Of a stretch of DNA of 64,000 nucleotides, positions 1 to 11,414 are shown in pieces; position 1 is the first letter of the stretch; every line of letters starts with the position of its first letter. The notes under the pieces were generated by a model. It was not told the origin of the DNA. It ran no database searches and saw only the letters and a list, made by a program, of their open reading frames with translations. The position numbers were made by a program, and so were the translations under genes. The DNA comes from Oncomelania hupensis (taxonomy: Eukaryota; Mollusca; Gastropoda; Littorinimorpha; Pomatiopsidae): positions 54,567,821 through 54,631,820 of the forward strand of contig CM072526.1 in the NCBI GenBank assembly GCA_036898135.1. Reading direction: 5' to 3'.

Positions 1-2290
1 TCATTTGTCAATTGCAATACAAAACGTGGAAAACTGAAAACAAGGTGTTGATTTTGCCACTACTTCATCAACATCAAACTGTTGACAGTAACAATTAGTT
101 GGTCATAATGTTTGGTTGCGGTATTATTTCATCATTTAAACATTGTAGTAATGTAGGCCTATTCTATTGAACTGTTAATGCCTGGTCTTATTTTATATAC
201 ATATTTTAAAAACTTTAATAATTCTGTCTACTTTAACAATGACTGCATTTTAATTTTTTTTAATTTAAATAATCTTAATGATAGTTTTGACCAATGTATG
301 ATAACATCTTATATTTCTTTTCATTCATTTCTTTAAAACATTTATCATTCCTGTCTATTCATCAACAAAGCTTTTGTTTTTTGTATTTCACTGTATATAT
401 GCTATTCCCTTCATAATAATTGATTGTTACCGTCAATATCTTGAGTGATCCTGGAGTGACTTGTGATTTATGATTTGATGCTTTTATCAACGATTATATT
501 GTCCTGTGTGATGTTTTATACGTATGTTATGATGTCGTCCACATGTCAAATTTCCTTGCGTAAATGAAGACAATAGATCATTTTGTATCTTTTATCAAGT
601 TAGGGTTAGCATTGTAAGGTAAGTAAGGTTATCAAGTTGATCATTCCATAGGTGTATTTGTCATTGATTTTATGCATTAATTAAGTACTGCACGTTGTCA
701 CAATTCATATTAAATATCTTATTGTCCCCGTGGAGGTGCCGTGGGTTTCTGTATAAATAGAATCCCCACTTTCTGGAAATTTAGTTTTTTAAATTCCCAC
801 TGTCGCTGTCTTTCTCATTTGCTCTTTCTCATTCCTGCTCTGTTCTATCAATCTACTATACTATCTTCTTCTTCGCTAGACCAGTCACCTACCTTTTTTC
901 TTGAACAATCTTCCGGGACAAAACTCCTTATTTGTGTGTGAGGTCTGTTGTATGAGCTTGGGAATTTTGGACGCTTTCGGCCAAATGGTCACTAGGGCTT
1001 CCTATGATATTATTATTATTTACAAATGTAGGCATTTAATATGTATGTGTGTTGTTGATATTTTAAAAATGATGTTTGTATTCTATTTTGTTTTTGTAAA
1101 CGGGGGTTCGATAAATTAGAGTACAGCCTCAGCGTCCCCTGCTTGGGATGCCGTTATTATACAGTGACCGGCTGGTGGAGTGCCTTTAGTGTTACCACTG
1201 GGGTTGTTTCAGCAGGTCTTTTATGCGGATCAGGGGTGAGTCCTCTTTCACCCAAGTTGTGGTCTTGATTTTGTGGTCCTGATTCGGCTCTTTGCAGTCC
1301 GCTGGACCCTTTAAGCAATGAATAACTAACTAACCAATCCGCCAGAACAATGGTAGGAATTTGGGGAAGATGTTTTGTGCTAGCCTTAAAGTTTTGTTGT
1401 TCATCTCTTTGATGCCAGGCTTCGATCTAGAGATCACACAGAAAGCAGTCAAGTCAAATATTTACATCACACCGAAAGAAAATTGTGGTGGGGTGGGAGT
1501 TTGGGTGAGGGTGGGGGTATTAGTGAGGGTGGGGGTATTAGTGAGGGTGGGGGTATAGTGAGGGTGGGGGTATTAGTGAGAGCAAACACCCAGTGTTATA
1601 GAGAGCGTGTCGCCAACCGTTCAGACACAAGTACAGGCGCAGGCACTCACATATAAACATACACTCACACAAGCGCTCCTGATCGGTCGGATCGGACGTC
1701 CTTCAGTTGCTGAGACGAGAAATGAAAGGACGTACAAACACGTACAACATGTAACAATGACAAAGATTTCTGATTACAAACTCAACCACACTTTATTCAT
1801 TCAACTAAAACAACTAAAAATCACTGAAACACTGTAAACTCAAACGTGATGGGATGAAGAATAATGAACAATCACAATAACATCAATATTAGAATAGAGA
1901 AAGTTAACGTACACAAAGAAGTGGGAGAAAGAAATGGAACACATAGTTGATGGAAACGACTACACCTGGTGGGGGTGATGATGTCTGATCCGGATCCACG
2001 TGGTAAGATGATTTGTACTAGCTGCTTGACCGGGACTTGCCACTTCCAGTGTTAACAAATGTCACGCACGTGGTCGGGAGAGAAGATTCACGCAGGTTAG
2101 ACGTCACGAAGAAAGGGGTAGACGAGGACTTGAACGAAGACGCCGAACACGTTGAAACCACGTCACAATGAAGAGCAGAGGTGAAGAAAGAAAAGAAAGG
2201 TAAGTTAGCCCAATACGGCTTATGGTGAGCAGGAACCACCGCCGAGTTGCCCCGCCAAGGTGCTGGAGATTGACACAGTACTGATGTACT
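1..2290. repeat. 2.3-kb direct repeat, copy 1
   Basis: This stretch is nearly identical to 5461-7735 in the same orientation, with scattered substitutions and small indels. Homology stops just after CTGATGTACTACACA. Beyond that point this copy runs into a LINE reverse transcriptase fragment and copy 2 runs into different sequence. The left limit lies off the window. Both copies carry the same internal SINE-like element (725-1340), so the SINE was there before the duplication. No host gene is visible inside. Confidence 0.85.
725..1340 (+). mobile_element. SINE-like element with TATA-like start and LINE-like tail, copy A
   Basis: One of four fuller copies in the window (725-1340, 6184-6795, 10018-10603 reversed, 31138-32235). 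It begins with a C/G-rich segment and GTATAAATAG. A pyrimidine-rich stretch follows, and it ends in GGTCCTGATTCGGCTC, a GTCCGCTGGACC motif and a short AT-rich tail. A very similar ending closes the RNase H-type LINE near 60340. No long ORF is present. Confidence 0.65.
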
Positions 2291-3110
2291 ACACAGGGAC
2301 TGTAAGATAGTGGCGAAAGGAGCTGATTTGGCGTATGGCCGTGTATGCAGAGCGACAGACGTTGGAGATGTGGTTGTTGAGGGACAGGTCATCAGAGAGA
2401 ATGTAGCCGAGATTTCTTGCTGAGGATGAGAACTGAATGTTTGTTGTCCCTACTGTAAGCGATGTTGGGAGGGGCGAGAGTGAGGAGGAGGTGTTGTGCT
2501 TGTGAATGAGGAGGGCTTCGGTTTTATCATCATTAAGCTTAAGCTTGTTGAGTGTCATCCATGACTTGATGTCTGTGTTGCAGTTCTCCAAAGTCTGAAC
2601 AGTGGAATTAATGAGAGAGGGGGCGGTTGGATTTATACAGTTGTGTGTCGTCTGCAAATGACTGACTCTCAACAGCATGCTTTCTAAGCAGGAGAAGCAG
2701 TGGCTTGGTGTACAGAGTGAATAACACCGGCCCTAAAACGGAACCCTGAGGCACGCCGCACACCAAGTCTGATGTGCTGGAGAAACAGCCATCGACAGTG
2801 ACTGCTTGTGATCTGTCGGAAAGATATGAGTGGAACCAAGCCAGGACCGAACCAGAGATTCCAAAGTAGTGTTGAAGAGTGTTAAAGAGAATGTGATGGT
2901 CGACTGTGTCAAAGGCGGCTGAGAGGTCTAATAAGGTGAGAACGGAGACGTTACCATTATCTAAGGCAAGCAACAGATCATTGGTTACCTTTAGGAGGGC
3001 TGTCTCAGTGCTGTGGAAGGGTCGGTAGGCAGACTGGTTGGGGCAAAGTAAAGCGTTATCATATAGGTAGGCAAACAGTTGTTTGAGAACAATTTTTTCT
3101 ATGACTTACC
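2289..3110 (-). pseudogene. CR1/Jockey-like LINE reverse transcriptase fragment
   Basis: Translated on the minus strand, this shows LLDLSAAFDTVDHHIL, GVPQGSVLGPVLF and FADDTQLY, the finger, palm and catalytic motifs of a non-LTR reverse transcriptase. It continues into IKSWMTLNKLKLNDDKTE and NLGYILSDDLSL. A frameshift near 2620-2680 separates the FADD part from the downstream part. The coding sequence stops abruptly at about 2289, where the 2.3-kb repeat begins, so the C-terminal domain is missing. A related C-terminal domain occurs separately at 19045-19836. Confidence 0.85.
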
Positions 3111-3590
3111 CTACTGGTAACTTCGGCTTTGGACACTAGAGCTTTACCTCGACGCTAACGTGATGGAGAGGAGAGGGAAGCAGGGAGAGAGAGGAGGGTA
3201 TATATGGAGAGAGGTTACTCAAATTGGCACGGGCTGGGAAACAACACCTCCACACCCTTAGCCGTCAAAGTGAAGGGAGGTAACAAGTACTAAAATGTAT
3301 ACTCCTTGTGTGTTATTATCTCCCTTGACTATCGTCGTCGACGTTGACAGAACAAGTAAGACTGACTGTGCTCTCACTTTCTGGTTGGCACCGACGACGC
3401 TGCCTACTTATCTCCATTGACGTATCGTTCCCCCATCCCCACCAATAGTTGTATTTTATTACTAAAATACTACTTAGAGAAAGAAGAAGATGATGAATGC
3501 TAGTATTAGGAGCAGTGATGTACCATCGTATGTTATTTGTGTAATGGTGGAGGGTTACTTCTTTTTTTTTTTACTTTTTTTTTTTAAACT
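3111..3590. other. Unassigned intergenic sequence
   Basis: I see no coding signal, recognisable repeat or RNA gene in this stretch. Confidence 0.5.
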
Positions 3591-4400
3591 TTCCGAGCTT
3601 TAAAGCTGGGAAACTACTGTTTTGGGCTTTGGGCTTCCGGGGTCCGTCCGTTCGTTCAGCGTCCATACGGTGTCTTGAGGTGACATTTGCGCCAATTCAC
3701 GGATTTCTTTGAAACTTTGTATTTAGTTAGGAAATTGTGAATCCTACCAGATGAAAAAAAAAGTATGCATGTTGGGTGATGTCATCATGGTGATGTCGTC
3801 ATTTGTTGTGGGTTTTTTTCTAATCCTATTTTCTCCCAAAAAACTGAAGGGATTTGGTTCAAGTTTGGTATGTACTTTAGAGTTTACTTGTTCTTCCAAG
3901 GTAAAACAAAGCTTATGCAAATCAAATAAAGTAATCCTAGGGACGGATTTTTTAAAACTTTAAATTTTAATGTAATGTTTTTTTTTAAACGTCGTATATA
4001 ATTATTACAGTGTACAGATGCCTTGGGCCTTAAAAGAAACTATGGTTTATTGAGTGACGTCATTGTGTGACGTCATTGTGTGACGTCATCATGGTGACGT
4101 CATAGGTTGTTTTTTTTTTTCTAATCCAATTTTCTCCCAAACTGCTGGAGGGATTTGGTTCAAGTTTGGTATATATCTCAGACTTTACCACAGAGTATAC
4201 TCTGTGACTTTACCTAAGTCTCCAACATAACACCAAAATTATGCAAATCGATTAATGTAATCATGATAACATCTTGATAACCTTTAAAAAAAATTTTTTT
4301 TTACATTTCCTTTAAACTTTGTATGTAATGAAAGTGTACAGATGCGGTGAGCCTTAATATATTAAAAAAAATATGTATAACGAGTGACGTCATCGTGGTG
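3590..4400. repeat. Imperfect repeats of about 310 bp with clustered TGACGTCA sites
   Basis: Two diverged copies share GGGATTTGGTTCAAGTTTGG, a CAAATYRAWTAAWGTAATC segment and GTACAGATGC, at about 3720-4020 and 4130-4350. TGACGTCA palindromes occur at 4054, 4068, 4081, 4095 and 4385. A GTCCGTCCGTTCG segment at about 3640 precedes them. This is probably a decayed dispersed repeat. Confidence 0.55.
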
Positions 4401-4458
4401 ACGTAATATTTTCATTTCCATTTAGTTATTTATTTTGAGCACTTTATATATATACTCG

Positions 4459-4459
<1 letters not shown>

Positions 4460-4546
<87 letters not shown>
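4460..4546. repeat. (GA)n microsatellite
   Basis: Uninterrupted GA dinucleotides run for about 87 bp. Confidence 0.98.
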
Positions 4547-4549
<3 letters not shown>

Positions 4550-5100
4550 TCAAGAATTATTGTCATCTAATAAAATGTCAGTATTATTAAAGCTTGTAAG
4601 GCTAATGAAATTAATTATTAAACAATTGTAACCTTGCTATCCTATGTCAAATATTAATCTAGTTCTGATATTTACAGGTTGTGTGTAAAACAAAAACAAT
4701 TTCAGTACTTTGTCATTGATGTGTTTAGATTGAATTGTATTGTTAGTTATGATTCATAGTTGCTATCCCCAATCAATTTCTTTTTTCTTATTTTCCCCTT
4801 TCAATCGCTCCCTCTCCCCACCCTTCTGCAATCTCTTTGTGTACATAAATAGTTTAATTTTAAAAATTTAAAATGTTATGTAATTAATTATTTTGCATGT
4901 GTGTGTATATCATTTTTAACGTTGTCCATGTGCCCTTAATGGTTTTTTTCTGGAATAAACTTGCCTTGCCTTGCCTTTCCTTGAGAGAGAGCGCACGCGA
5001 GGGAACTCGGCTCCCGTTTGTGTCAAGCACCTGTTTTTTCTTCATTTTTTTTATATTTTAATGCAAGACTTTTTTGGGAGTGGGGTAGGGATGTCGAGGT
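4547..5100. other. AT-rich intergenic sequence ending in a TTGCC tail
   Basis: No gene is seen. Near 4945-4985 the sequence AATAAACTTGCC runs into repeated TTGCC pentamers, like the 3' tail of an unrecognised retroposon. Confidence 0.4.
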
Positions 5101-5290
5101 GGAAAGTTGATTGTTGATGACATTGTTTAATTATCTGTTGATTGTTGATGACATTGTTTAATTATCTGTTGATTGTTGATGACATTGTTTAATTATCTGT
5201 TGATTGTTGATGACATTGTTTAATTATCTGTTGATTGTTGAAGACACTATTTAATTATCTGTTGATTGTTGATGACATTGTTTAATTATC
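5101..5290. repeat. 31-bp minisatellite, six units
   Basis: Units of GTTGATTGTTGATGACATTG followed by TTTAATTATCT repeat six times with a few substitutions. Confidence 0.95.
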
Positions 5291-5460
5291 AACATGATAT
5301 TTTTTATCATCATTATAAACTCTTAGCGTGTCTGTTGCTGACTGAGTGTTTCAATCAAAACATGACAAATATAGGTAGACTAATTATTTCCACATCTTCA
5401 ACGCTGGGTCTACAGTCATTAGAAATGTGATAGGTTGACGAGCTCACTATTAAGAGGTTT

Positions 5461-7735
5461 GTCATATGTCAACATTGCAATACAAACGTGAAAAACTGAA
5501 AACAAGGTGTTGATTGTGCCACTACTTCATCAATTTCAAACTGTTGACAGTAACAATTAGTTGGTCATAATGTTTGGTTGCGGTATTATTTCATCATTTA
5601 AATATTGTAGTAATATAGGCCTATTCTATTAAATTGTTAATGCCTGGTCTTATTTTATATACATATTTTAAAAACTTTAATAATTCTGTCTACTTTAACA
5701 ATGACTGCATTTTAATTTTTTTTATATTTAAATAATCTTAATGATAGTTTTGACCAATGTATGATAACATCTTATATTTCTTTTCATTCATTTCTTTAAA
5801 ACATTTATCATTCCTGTTTATTCATCAACAAAGCTTTTGTTTTTTGTATTTCACTGTATATATGCTATTCCCTTCATAATAATTGATTGTTACCGTCAAT
5901 ATCTTGAGTGATCCTGGGAGTGACTTGCGATTTATGATTTAATGCTTTTATCGACGATTATATTGTCCTGTGTGATGTTTTATACGTATGTTATGATGTC
6001 GCCCACATGTCAAATTTCCTTCCGTAAATGAAGACAATAGATCATTTTGTATCTTTTATCAAGTTAGGGTTAGTAAGGTAAGTAAGGTTATCAAGTTGAT
6101 CATTCCATAGGTCTATTTGTCGTTGATTTTATGCATTAATTAAGTACTGCACGTTGTCACAATTCATATTAAATATCTTATTGTCCCCATGGAGGTGCCG
6201 TGGGTTTCTGTATAAATAGAATCCCCACTTTCTGGAAATGTAGTGCTTTAAATTCCCACTGTCGCTGTCTTTCTCATTTGCTCTTTCTCATTCCTGCTCT
6301 GTTCTATCAATCTACTATACTATCTTCTTCTTCGCTAGACCAGTCACCTACCTTTTTTCTTGAACAATCTTCCGGGACAAAACTCCTCATTTGTGTGTGA
6401 GGTCTGTTGTATGAGCTTGGGAATTTTGGACGCTTTCGGCCAAATGGTCACTAGGGCTTCCTATGATATTATTATTATTTACAAATGAAGGCATTTAATA
6501 TGTATGTGTGTTGTTGATATTTTATAATGATGTTTGTATTCTATTTTGTTTTTGTAAACGGGGGTTCGATAAATTAGAGTACAGCCTCAGCGTCCCCTGC
6601 TTGGGGTGCCGTTATTATACAGTGACCGTCTGATGGAGTGCCTTTAGTGTTACCACTGGGGTTGTTTCAGCAGGTCTTTTATGCGGATCAGGGGTGAGTC
6701 CTCTTTCACCCAAGTTGTGGTCTTGATTTTGTGGTCCTGATTCGGCTTTTTGCAGTCCGCTGGACCCTGTAAGCAATTAATAACTAACTAACCAATCCGC
6801 CAGAACACTGGTAGGAATTTGGGGAAGATGTTTTGTGCTAGCCTTAAAGTTTTGTTGTTCATCTCTTTGATGCCAGGCTTCGATCCAGAGATCACACAGA
6901 AACCAGTCAAGTCAAATATTTACATCACACCGAAAGAAAATTGTGGTGGGGTGGGAGTTTGGGTGAGGGTGTGGGTATTAGTGAGGGTGGGGGTATAGTG
7001 AGGGTGGGGGTATTAGTGAGAGCAAACACCCAGTGTTATAGAGAGCGTGTCGCCAACCGTTCAGACACAAGTACACGCGCAGGCACTCGCATAGAAACAT
7101 ACACTCACACAAGCTTTCCTGATCGGTCGGATCGGACGTCCTTCAGTTGCTGAGACGAGAAATGAAAGGACGTACAAACACGTACAACATGTAACAATGA
7201 CAAAGATTTCTGATTACAAACTCAACCACACTTTATTCATTCAACTAAAACAACTAAAAATCACTGAAACACTGTAAACTCAAACGTGATGGGATGAAGA
7301 ATAATGAACAATCACAATAACATCAATATTAGAATAGAGAAAGTTAACGTACACAAAGAAGAGGGAGAAAGAAATGGAACACATAGTTGATGGAAACGAC
7401 TACACCTGGTGGGGGTGATGATGTCTGATCCGGATCCACGTGGTAAGATGATCTGTACTAGCTGCTTGACCGGGACTTGCCACTTCCAGTGTTAACAAAT
7501 GTCACGCACGTGGTCGGGAGAGAAGATTCACGCAGGTTAGACGTCACGAAGAAAGGGGTAGACGAGGACTTGAACGAAGACGGCGAACACGTTGAAACCA
7601 CGTCACAATGAAGAGCTGAGGTGAAGAAAGAAAAGAAAGGTAAGTTAGCCCAATACGGCTTATGATGAGCAGGAACCACCGCCGAGTTGCCCCGCCAAGG
7701 TGCTGGAGATTGACACAGTACTGATGTACTACACA
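5461..7735. repeat. 2.3-kb direct repeat, copy 2
   Basis: This is the second copy of the 1-2290 segment, offset by about 5.46 kb. A G-rich tract near 6945-7020 has fewer GTGGGGGTATTAGTGAGG units than copy 1 has near 1490-1580. It could be a segmental duplication or a long uncharacterised mobile element. Confidence 0.85.
6184..6795 (+). mobile_element. SINE-like element, copy B (inside duplicated segment)
   Basis: This is the counterpart of 725-1340 within the second copy of the 2.3-kb repeat. It differs by a few substitutions and was duplicated passively with the segment. Confidence 0.65.
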
Positions 7736-8560
7736 CTACCAATCCTGGCAGTACTTCTAGTCCAACTGACTTCTAGCATAAGTGACGTCACGTCACACGA
7801 ACTAACAGGCCAACAAGGCAACAGTCACAAAGCAGACTTTCCACACGCCCATTGGAATAAGCTAGGCTACTTTTCTTTAGATTTACCGCTCATCCAAAAA
7901 ATGGCTATTTTCACAGACCACCGAAATTATTCTCAAAGATAACTTAATCTTCTAACAACGCTGCCACTGAACAAACACTGTCACTGCCTTATTCAGCCCT
8001 ATCAATTTCCTCTAGAGAATTCAAAATCATAAGAAGATCCAAGACATAGGTCTTTCCTCTTTCAAACTCTAGCCTTCAGTCCGCGTTTTCAAAAACTTAT
8101 GTTTCATCCTACTCTGTCTTGCCCTCGGGAGGTTATGATCTTCGCTCACCTTTCGCTACAGACACGTGCACTCCGTGAAATTATCCTTCCAATTTCATCC
8201 ATCCCTATTCACTTCCACTGTATCATCCACTCTCTCACCTGTACTTTATCCAAACTATCTGTGGACAGCATACTTCTCGCTGCGCGACGGAGCGCACACC
8301 CAACTATGCTATAACCTGTAGACTAGAGTTTACTTATCCGGTTTTCTGTCATTTATATTCACTTATCGGGCACTTTAGGGGCATGTGCTCATGACCTTAT
8401 GCACTTCAATGACATTAACATACAATGAACAGGACGTGCACGTTAACCTGTGAGAAGGGAAGATGTGGTGTATAATTAGATGTATATAATAGAAATATAA
8501 TCTACTAGTGGTTTTGTACCCTGGCAAGCCAAGGTACACAGGTTGCTGTTTAAAATGTAG
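7736..8560. other. Unassigned intergenic sequence
   Basis: Only short open frames are present and none is recognisable. I see no RNA gene. Confidence 0.4.
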
Positions 8561-8569
8561 ACAGAGAGA

Positions 8570-8870
8570 CAACCCTAACCCTAACCCCCTGATATCTCCC
8601 CGTCCCCCCCTCCTCCCATGATGCCTCACCATACCCCCTTGATACCTCCCCAAACCCACTTGATACCTCCCCATACCCCCTTGATACCTTCCGTACCCCC
8701 CTTGTAACCTACCTGTACCCTCCTTGATACTTCCCCGTTGATCGTTTCGCAGGTATGGATGAAAAAAATCGAACATCACCATACCCCCTTATATATACCC
8801 GTATCCCCGTTATGCCTACCCATGCCCCTTTAAACCTACCCGTAGCCCCCTTTTACCTACACGTACCACC
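8570..8870. repeat. C-rich minisatellite beside three telomere-like units
   Basis: CCCTAACCCTAACCCC at about 8574-8589 is telomere-like. It is followed by irregular units of about 21-24 bp containing CCCCCTTGATACCTCCCC. The 135-residue minus-strand frame across this array is a repeat artefact. Confidence 0.75.
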
Positions 8871-8883
8871 CCATCCCGATCCT

Positions 8884-8885
<2 letters not shown>

Positions 8886-8928
<43 letters not shown>

Positions 8929-9016
8929 AAATAGAATAATACAAATAGAAATCATAAAAAACACCAAGGTTTTAAAATAAAATTTTATATAAGATATATA
9001 TTATTATTATTAGTTT

Positions 9017-9098
<82 letters not shown>
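8886..9098. repeat. (AAT)n microsatellites
   Basis: AAT trinucleotide runs lie at 8886-8926 and about 9018-9095. The second forms the tail of a minus-strand SINE. Confidence 0.9.
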
Positions 9099-9100
<2 letters not shown>

Positions 9101-9255
9101 GTTAAAAGTAAAAAGCCTAAATTAAAAAGAAAAATATCCATATTGTAGTGTAAAAAAATAACATTAAAAAAAATATGGCCCGCGGGAGATTTGAACTTGG
9201 GTCACCTGCACGGTAGGCGAATGTCTTACTAAGTAAGCTGCCAAGGCTTCGTATA
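9018..9255 (-). mobile_element. Probable tRNA-derived SINE
   Basis: On the minus strand a tRNA-like head at about 9178-9253 has a GGCAGCTTACTTAGTAAGAC segment resembling a degenerate A box. It then has GCAGGTGACCCAAGTTCAAAT, whose AGTTCAAAT resembles a B box. A CCCGCGGG palindrome closes the head. The body ends in a long TTA repeat. The acceptor stem does not pair well enough for a functional tRNA. Confidence 0.45.
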
Positions 9256-9650
9256 AACACCATCAATTTTTTGGTCTATATGGGAAAACATGCTGAACCC
9301 TCGATTCAATTTTTAATGGAAGCGCGCGGAATGAGGCTATTGCAGTTTGTGGACATTTTGTTTATTTATTTATCTCAGAAACGGTTGAACGTTCGGTAAG
9401 GAAATGTCGGCTATAACGATTTCGCTGGTTTTGAGCACACAGCAGGCCGATCCGCAGCGCCCAGCACCTGCCCAGATCAGCGTCCATACCGGACAAACTT
9501 TACAGTAGAGGCGAAGAAGGACTTCCGGCTAAGCAATTTATATATATATAGATTATAAGGACGAAAAGGTCAATGAGTTTTGAATACTACGAAAGAGAAA
9601 TACTTGTTTGTTTAAATTGGGTTGAAACAACGTTTACGTGAGTTGCTTTA
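9256..9650. other. Unassigned intergenic sequence
   Basis: No gene or recognised element is visible. Confidence 0.4.
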
Positions 9651-10700
9651 TCTGTGTAGCCGAGGCGAGTGTTTGACTCCTAACTCTCTGCCACGCCCTT
9701 GAGAACACGGCCCAGCCTGAACTGTTGCTTTGAATTGTCACTCACCAGATCGATAAACGTAACAAAATTGTTGCCTTGCAAATCGGGGAAGCGAGTTGAT
9801 AGTAAACCGGATTGCCGGCTACTAGTGCCACGACACTCTCTGCAGGTCACTGCCATAAACCTGCATAAAATGTCAACCTACAATGTAGTCTTGCTCACCA
9901 CCAAAAGCAGAAGACGAATGGTCAGACTGGGAATAAGATATGTCGTGTCGCCTTGTCCTGCATAATTCAAGGACCACACCAAAGGAATCTGCACAGCAGG
10001 AGCCACCTAAGGCCACATTACATTACAATATATTACATGATTATTGCTTTACGTCCAGCGGACTCTTCCGAGCTAAATCAGGACTGGACAACCCCTAATC
10101 CGCATAAAAGATCTGCTGAAACAACCCTAGTGGTAAAACTGAAAGCTCTCCACCAGCCAGTCACTTTACAATAAAGACATCCCACGCAGGGGACGCTGAG
10201 GCTGTACTCTAATTTATCGAACCCCCGTTTACAAAATCAAAATAGAATACAAACATCGTTATAAAATATCAACAAAACACATACATATAAAATGCCTACA
10301 TTGCTAAATAATAACATCATAGGAAGCCATATAGTGACCACCTGGCAGAAAGCGTCCAATATTCCCAAGCTGATCCAACAGACCTCATACACAAATAAGG
10401 AGTCTTGTCCCGGAAGAGTTTTCAAGAAAAAAGGTAGGTGACTGGTCTAGCGAAGAAGAAGATAGTATAGCAGATTGATAGAACAGAGCAGGAATGAGAA
10501 AGAGCAAATGAGAAAGACAGCGACAGTGGGAATTGAAAGCACTAAATTTCCAGAAAGTGGGGATACTATTTATACTGAAACCCCCGGCACCCCAAAGGGG
10601 GATACCTAAGGCCACACTAGCCCAACAAAGATTGTCTCAAGGGAGACAATCTCTCCCAAGCGTGATCATCGCCTTCCGTTGCGCCACATGTGTATGCAGG
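9650..10700 (-). repeat. Dispersed repeat (family shared with 14037-14475), split by a SINE-like insertion
   Basis: Read on the minus strand, this matches 14037-14475. Shared landmarks are GCTGTGCAGA, TTATGCAGGACAAGGCGA, CCATTCGTCTTCTGCTTTTG, GTCGTGGCACTAGTAGCCGG and TTCTCAAGGGCGTGG. The part at 9650-10017 is separated from the remainder at 10617 onward by the insertion at 10018-10603. No coding capacity is recognised. Confidence 0.75.
10018..10603 (-). mobile_element. Full-length SINE-like element with 13-bp target-site duplication, copy C
   Basis: The 13-bp word ACCTAAGGCCACA occurs at 10005-10017 and again at 10604-10616, flanking the element exactly. On the minus strand the element starts ATCCCCCTTTGGGGTGCC, has GTATAAATAG, and ends in GTCCTGATTTAGCTC, GTCCGCTGGAC and an ATGTAATATATTGTAATGTA tail. 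A variable-length target duplication and a simple tail are the marks of LINE-driven insertion. Its 3' end resembles the LINE in NPC1 intron 20. Confidence 0.8.
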
Positions 10701-10969
10701 GTGACATGTTTTGTGGTTACTGCTGTAATAGTTGACACTGTCAAGTTGTAACATTAACATTGCGCTTCTACTTGGGTGTTATTTGTGATGGTGTTGTTTT
10801 ATAATTAATTATTCTCTTATATTAAATACACACAGATAGGCACACGCACGTACATTAAAACACATACGCACGTACACACCCATATACACATGCACTCACA
10901 CACACGTACACAAAACACCAAAACTGGGTTTTACTAAGAATGTAAGAATCGGAAAGTGATTTTAGACAG

Positions 10970-11029
10970 AAAAGGGTTAGGGCAAGGGTTAGTTGCAGCG
11001 CTGCAACTAGCCCTTACCCTAACCCTTTT
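10970..11029. repeat. 60-bp near-perfect palindrome containing TTAGGG-like units
   Basis: The 30-bp left arm (10970-10999) and 30-bp right arm (11000-11029) are reverse complements with two mismatches and no spacer. The centre is TTGCAGCGCTGCAA. Confidence 0.92.
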
Positions 11030-11039
11030 CTAGAAAGTT

Positions 11040-11075
11040 GACCTATTTCGTCTCCTATGGGCGACGAAATAGGTC
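11040..11075. repeat. Inverted repeat (hairpin), 13-bp perfect arms
   Basis: GACCTATTTCGTC and its complement GACGAAATAGGTC are separated by 10 bases. It lies 10 bp after the preceding 60-bp palindrome. Confidence 0.9.
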
Positions 11076-11414
11076 GAATTTTGTTCAAAAATTCTTCGGA
11101 AATTCACTGTATTTTCTCCGTCCCGGATAGAGCACTCCTGTGTACTAAAAACACTCTCATGCACTACAACTGCACTCCCATGCACTAAAAGAGCACTCCC
11201 GCGCACTTAGAAAAAAGTGGGTGGCTGGAAAACTCTGGGTGACTGATACACTCACCCATTTTCTGCATAAAAAGCAAGGTCAGTCACCCATTTCAAGGCT
11301 TATGTGTACGCACTCAAACACACACACCAGTAAGGTGATACTTTTTTTTGTTTGTTTGATGAAACTGACATTTTTATTAAAAACCGGAAAATTCCCGTTC
11401 CTACACTGCACTTA
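11076..11414. other. Unassigned intergenic sequence
   Basis: Short repeats of GCACTCCCATGCACTAAAA lie around 11130-11205. I see no gene. Confidence 0.4.

Noticed and set aside
8570..8590. Telomere or chromosome end
   Set aside because: There are only about three CCCTAA-like units, inside a C-rich minisatellite.
8375..8782. Gly-rich 135-residue minus-strand frame
   Set aside because: Its repeated GRYQGG words reflect the C-rich minisatellite.
9178..9253. Functional tRNA gene on the minus strand
   Set aside because: The boxes are degenerate, stem pairing is poor, and a TTA-tailed body follows, so a SINE head is the better reading.
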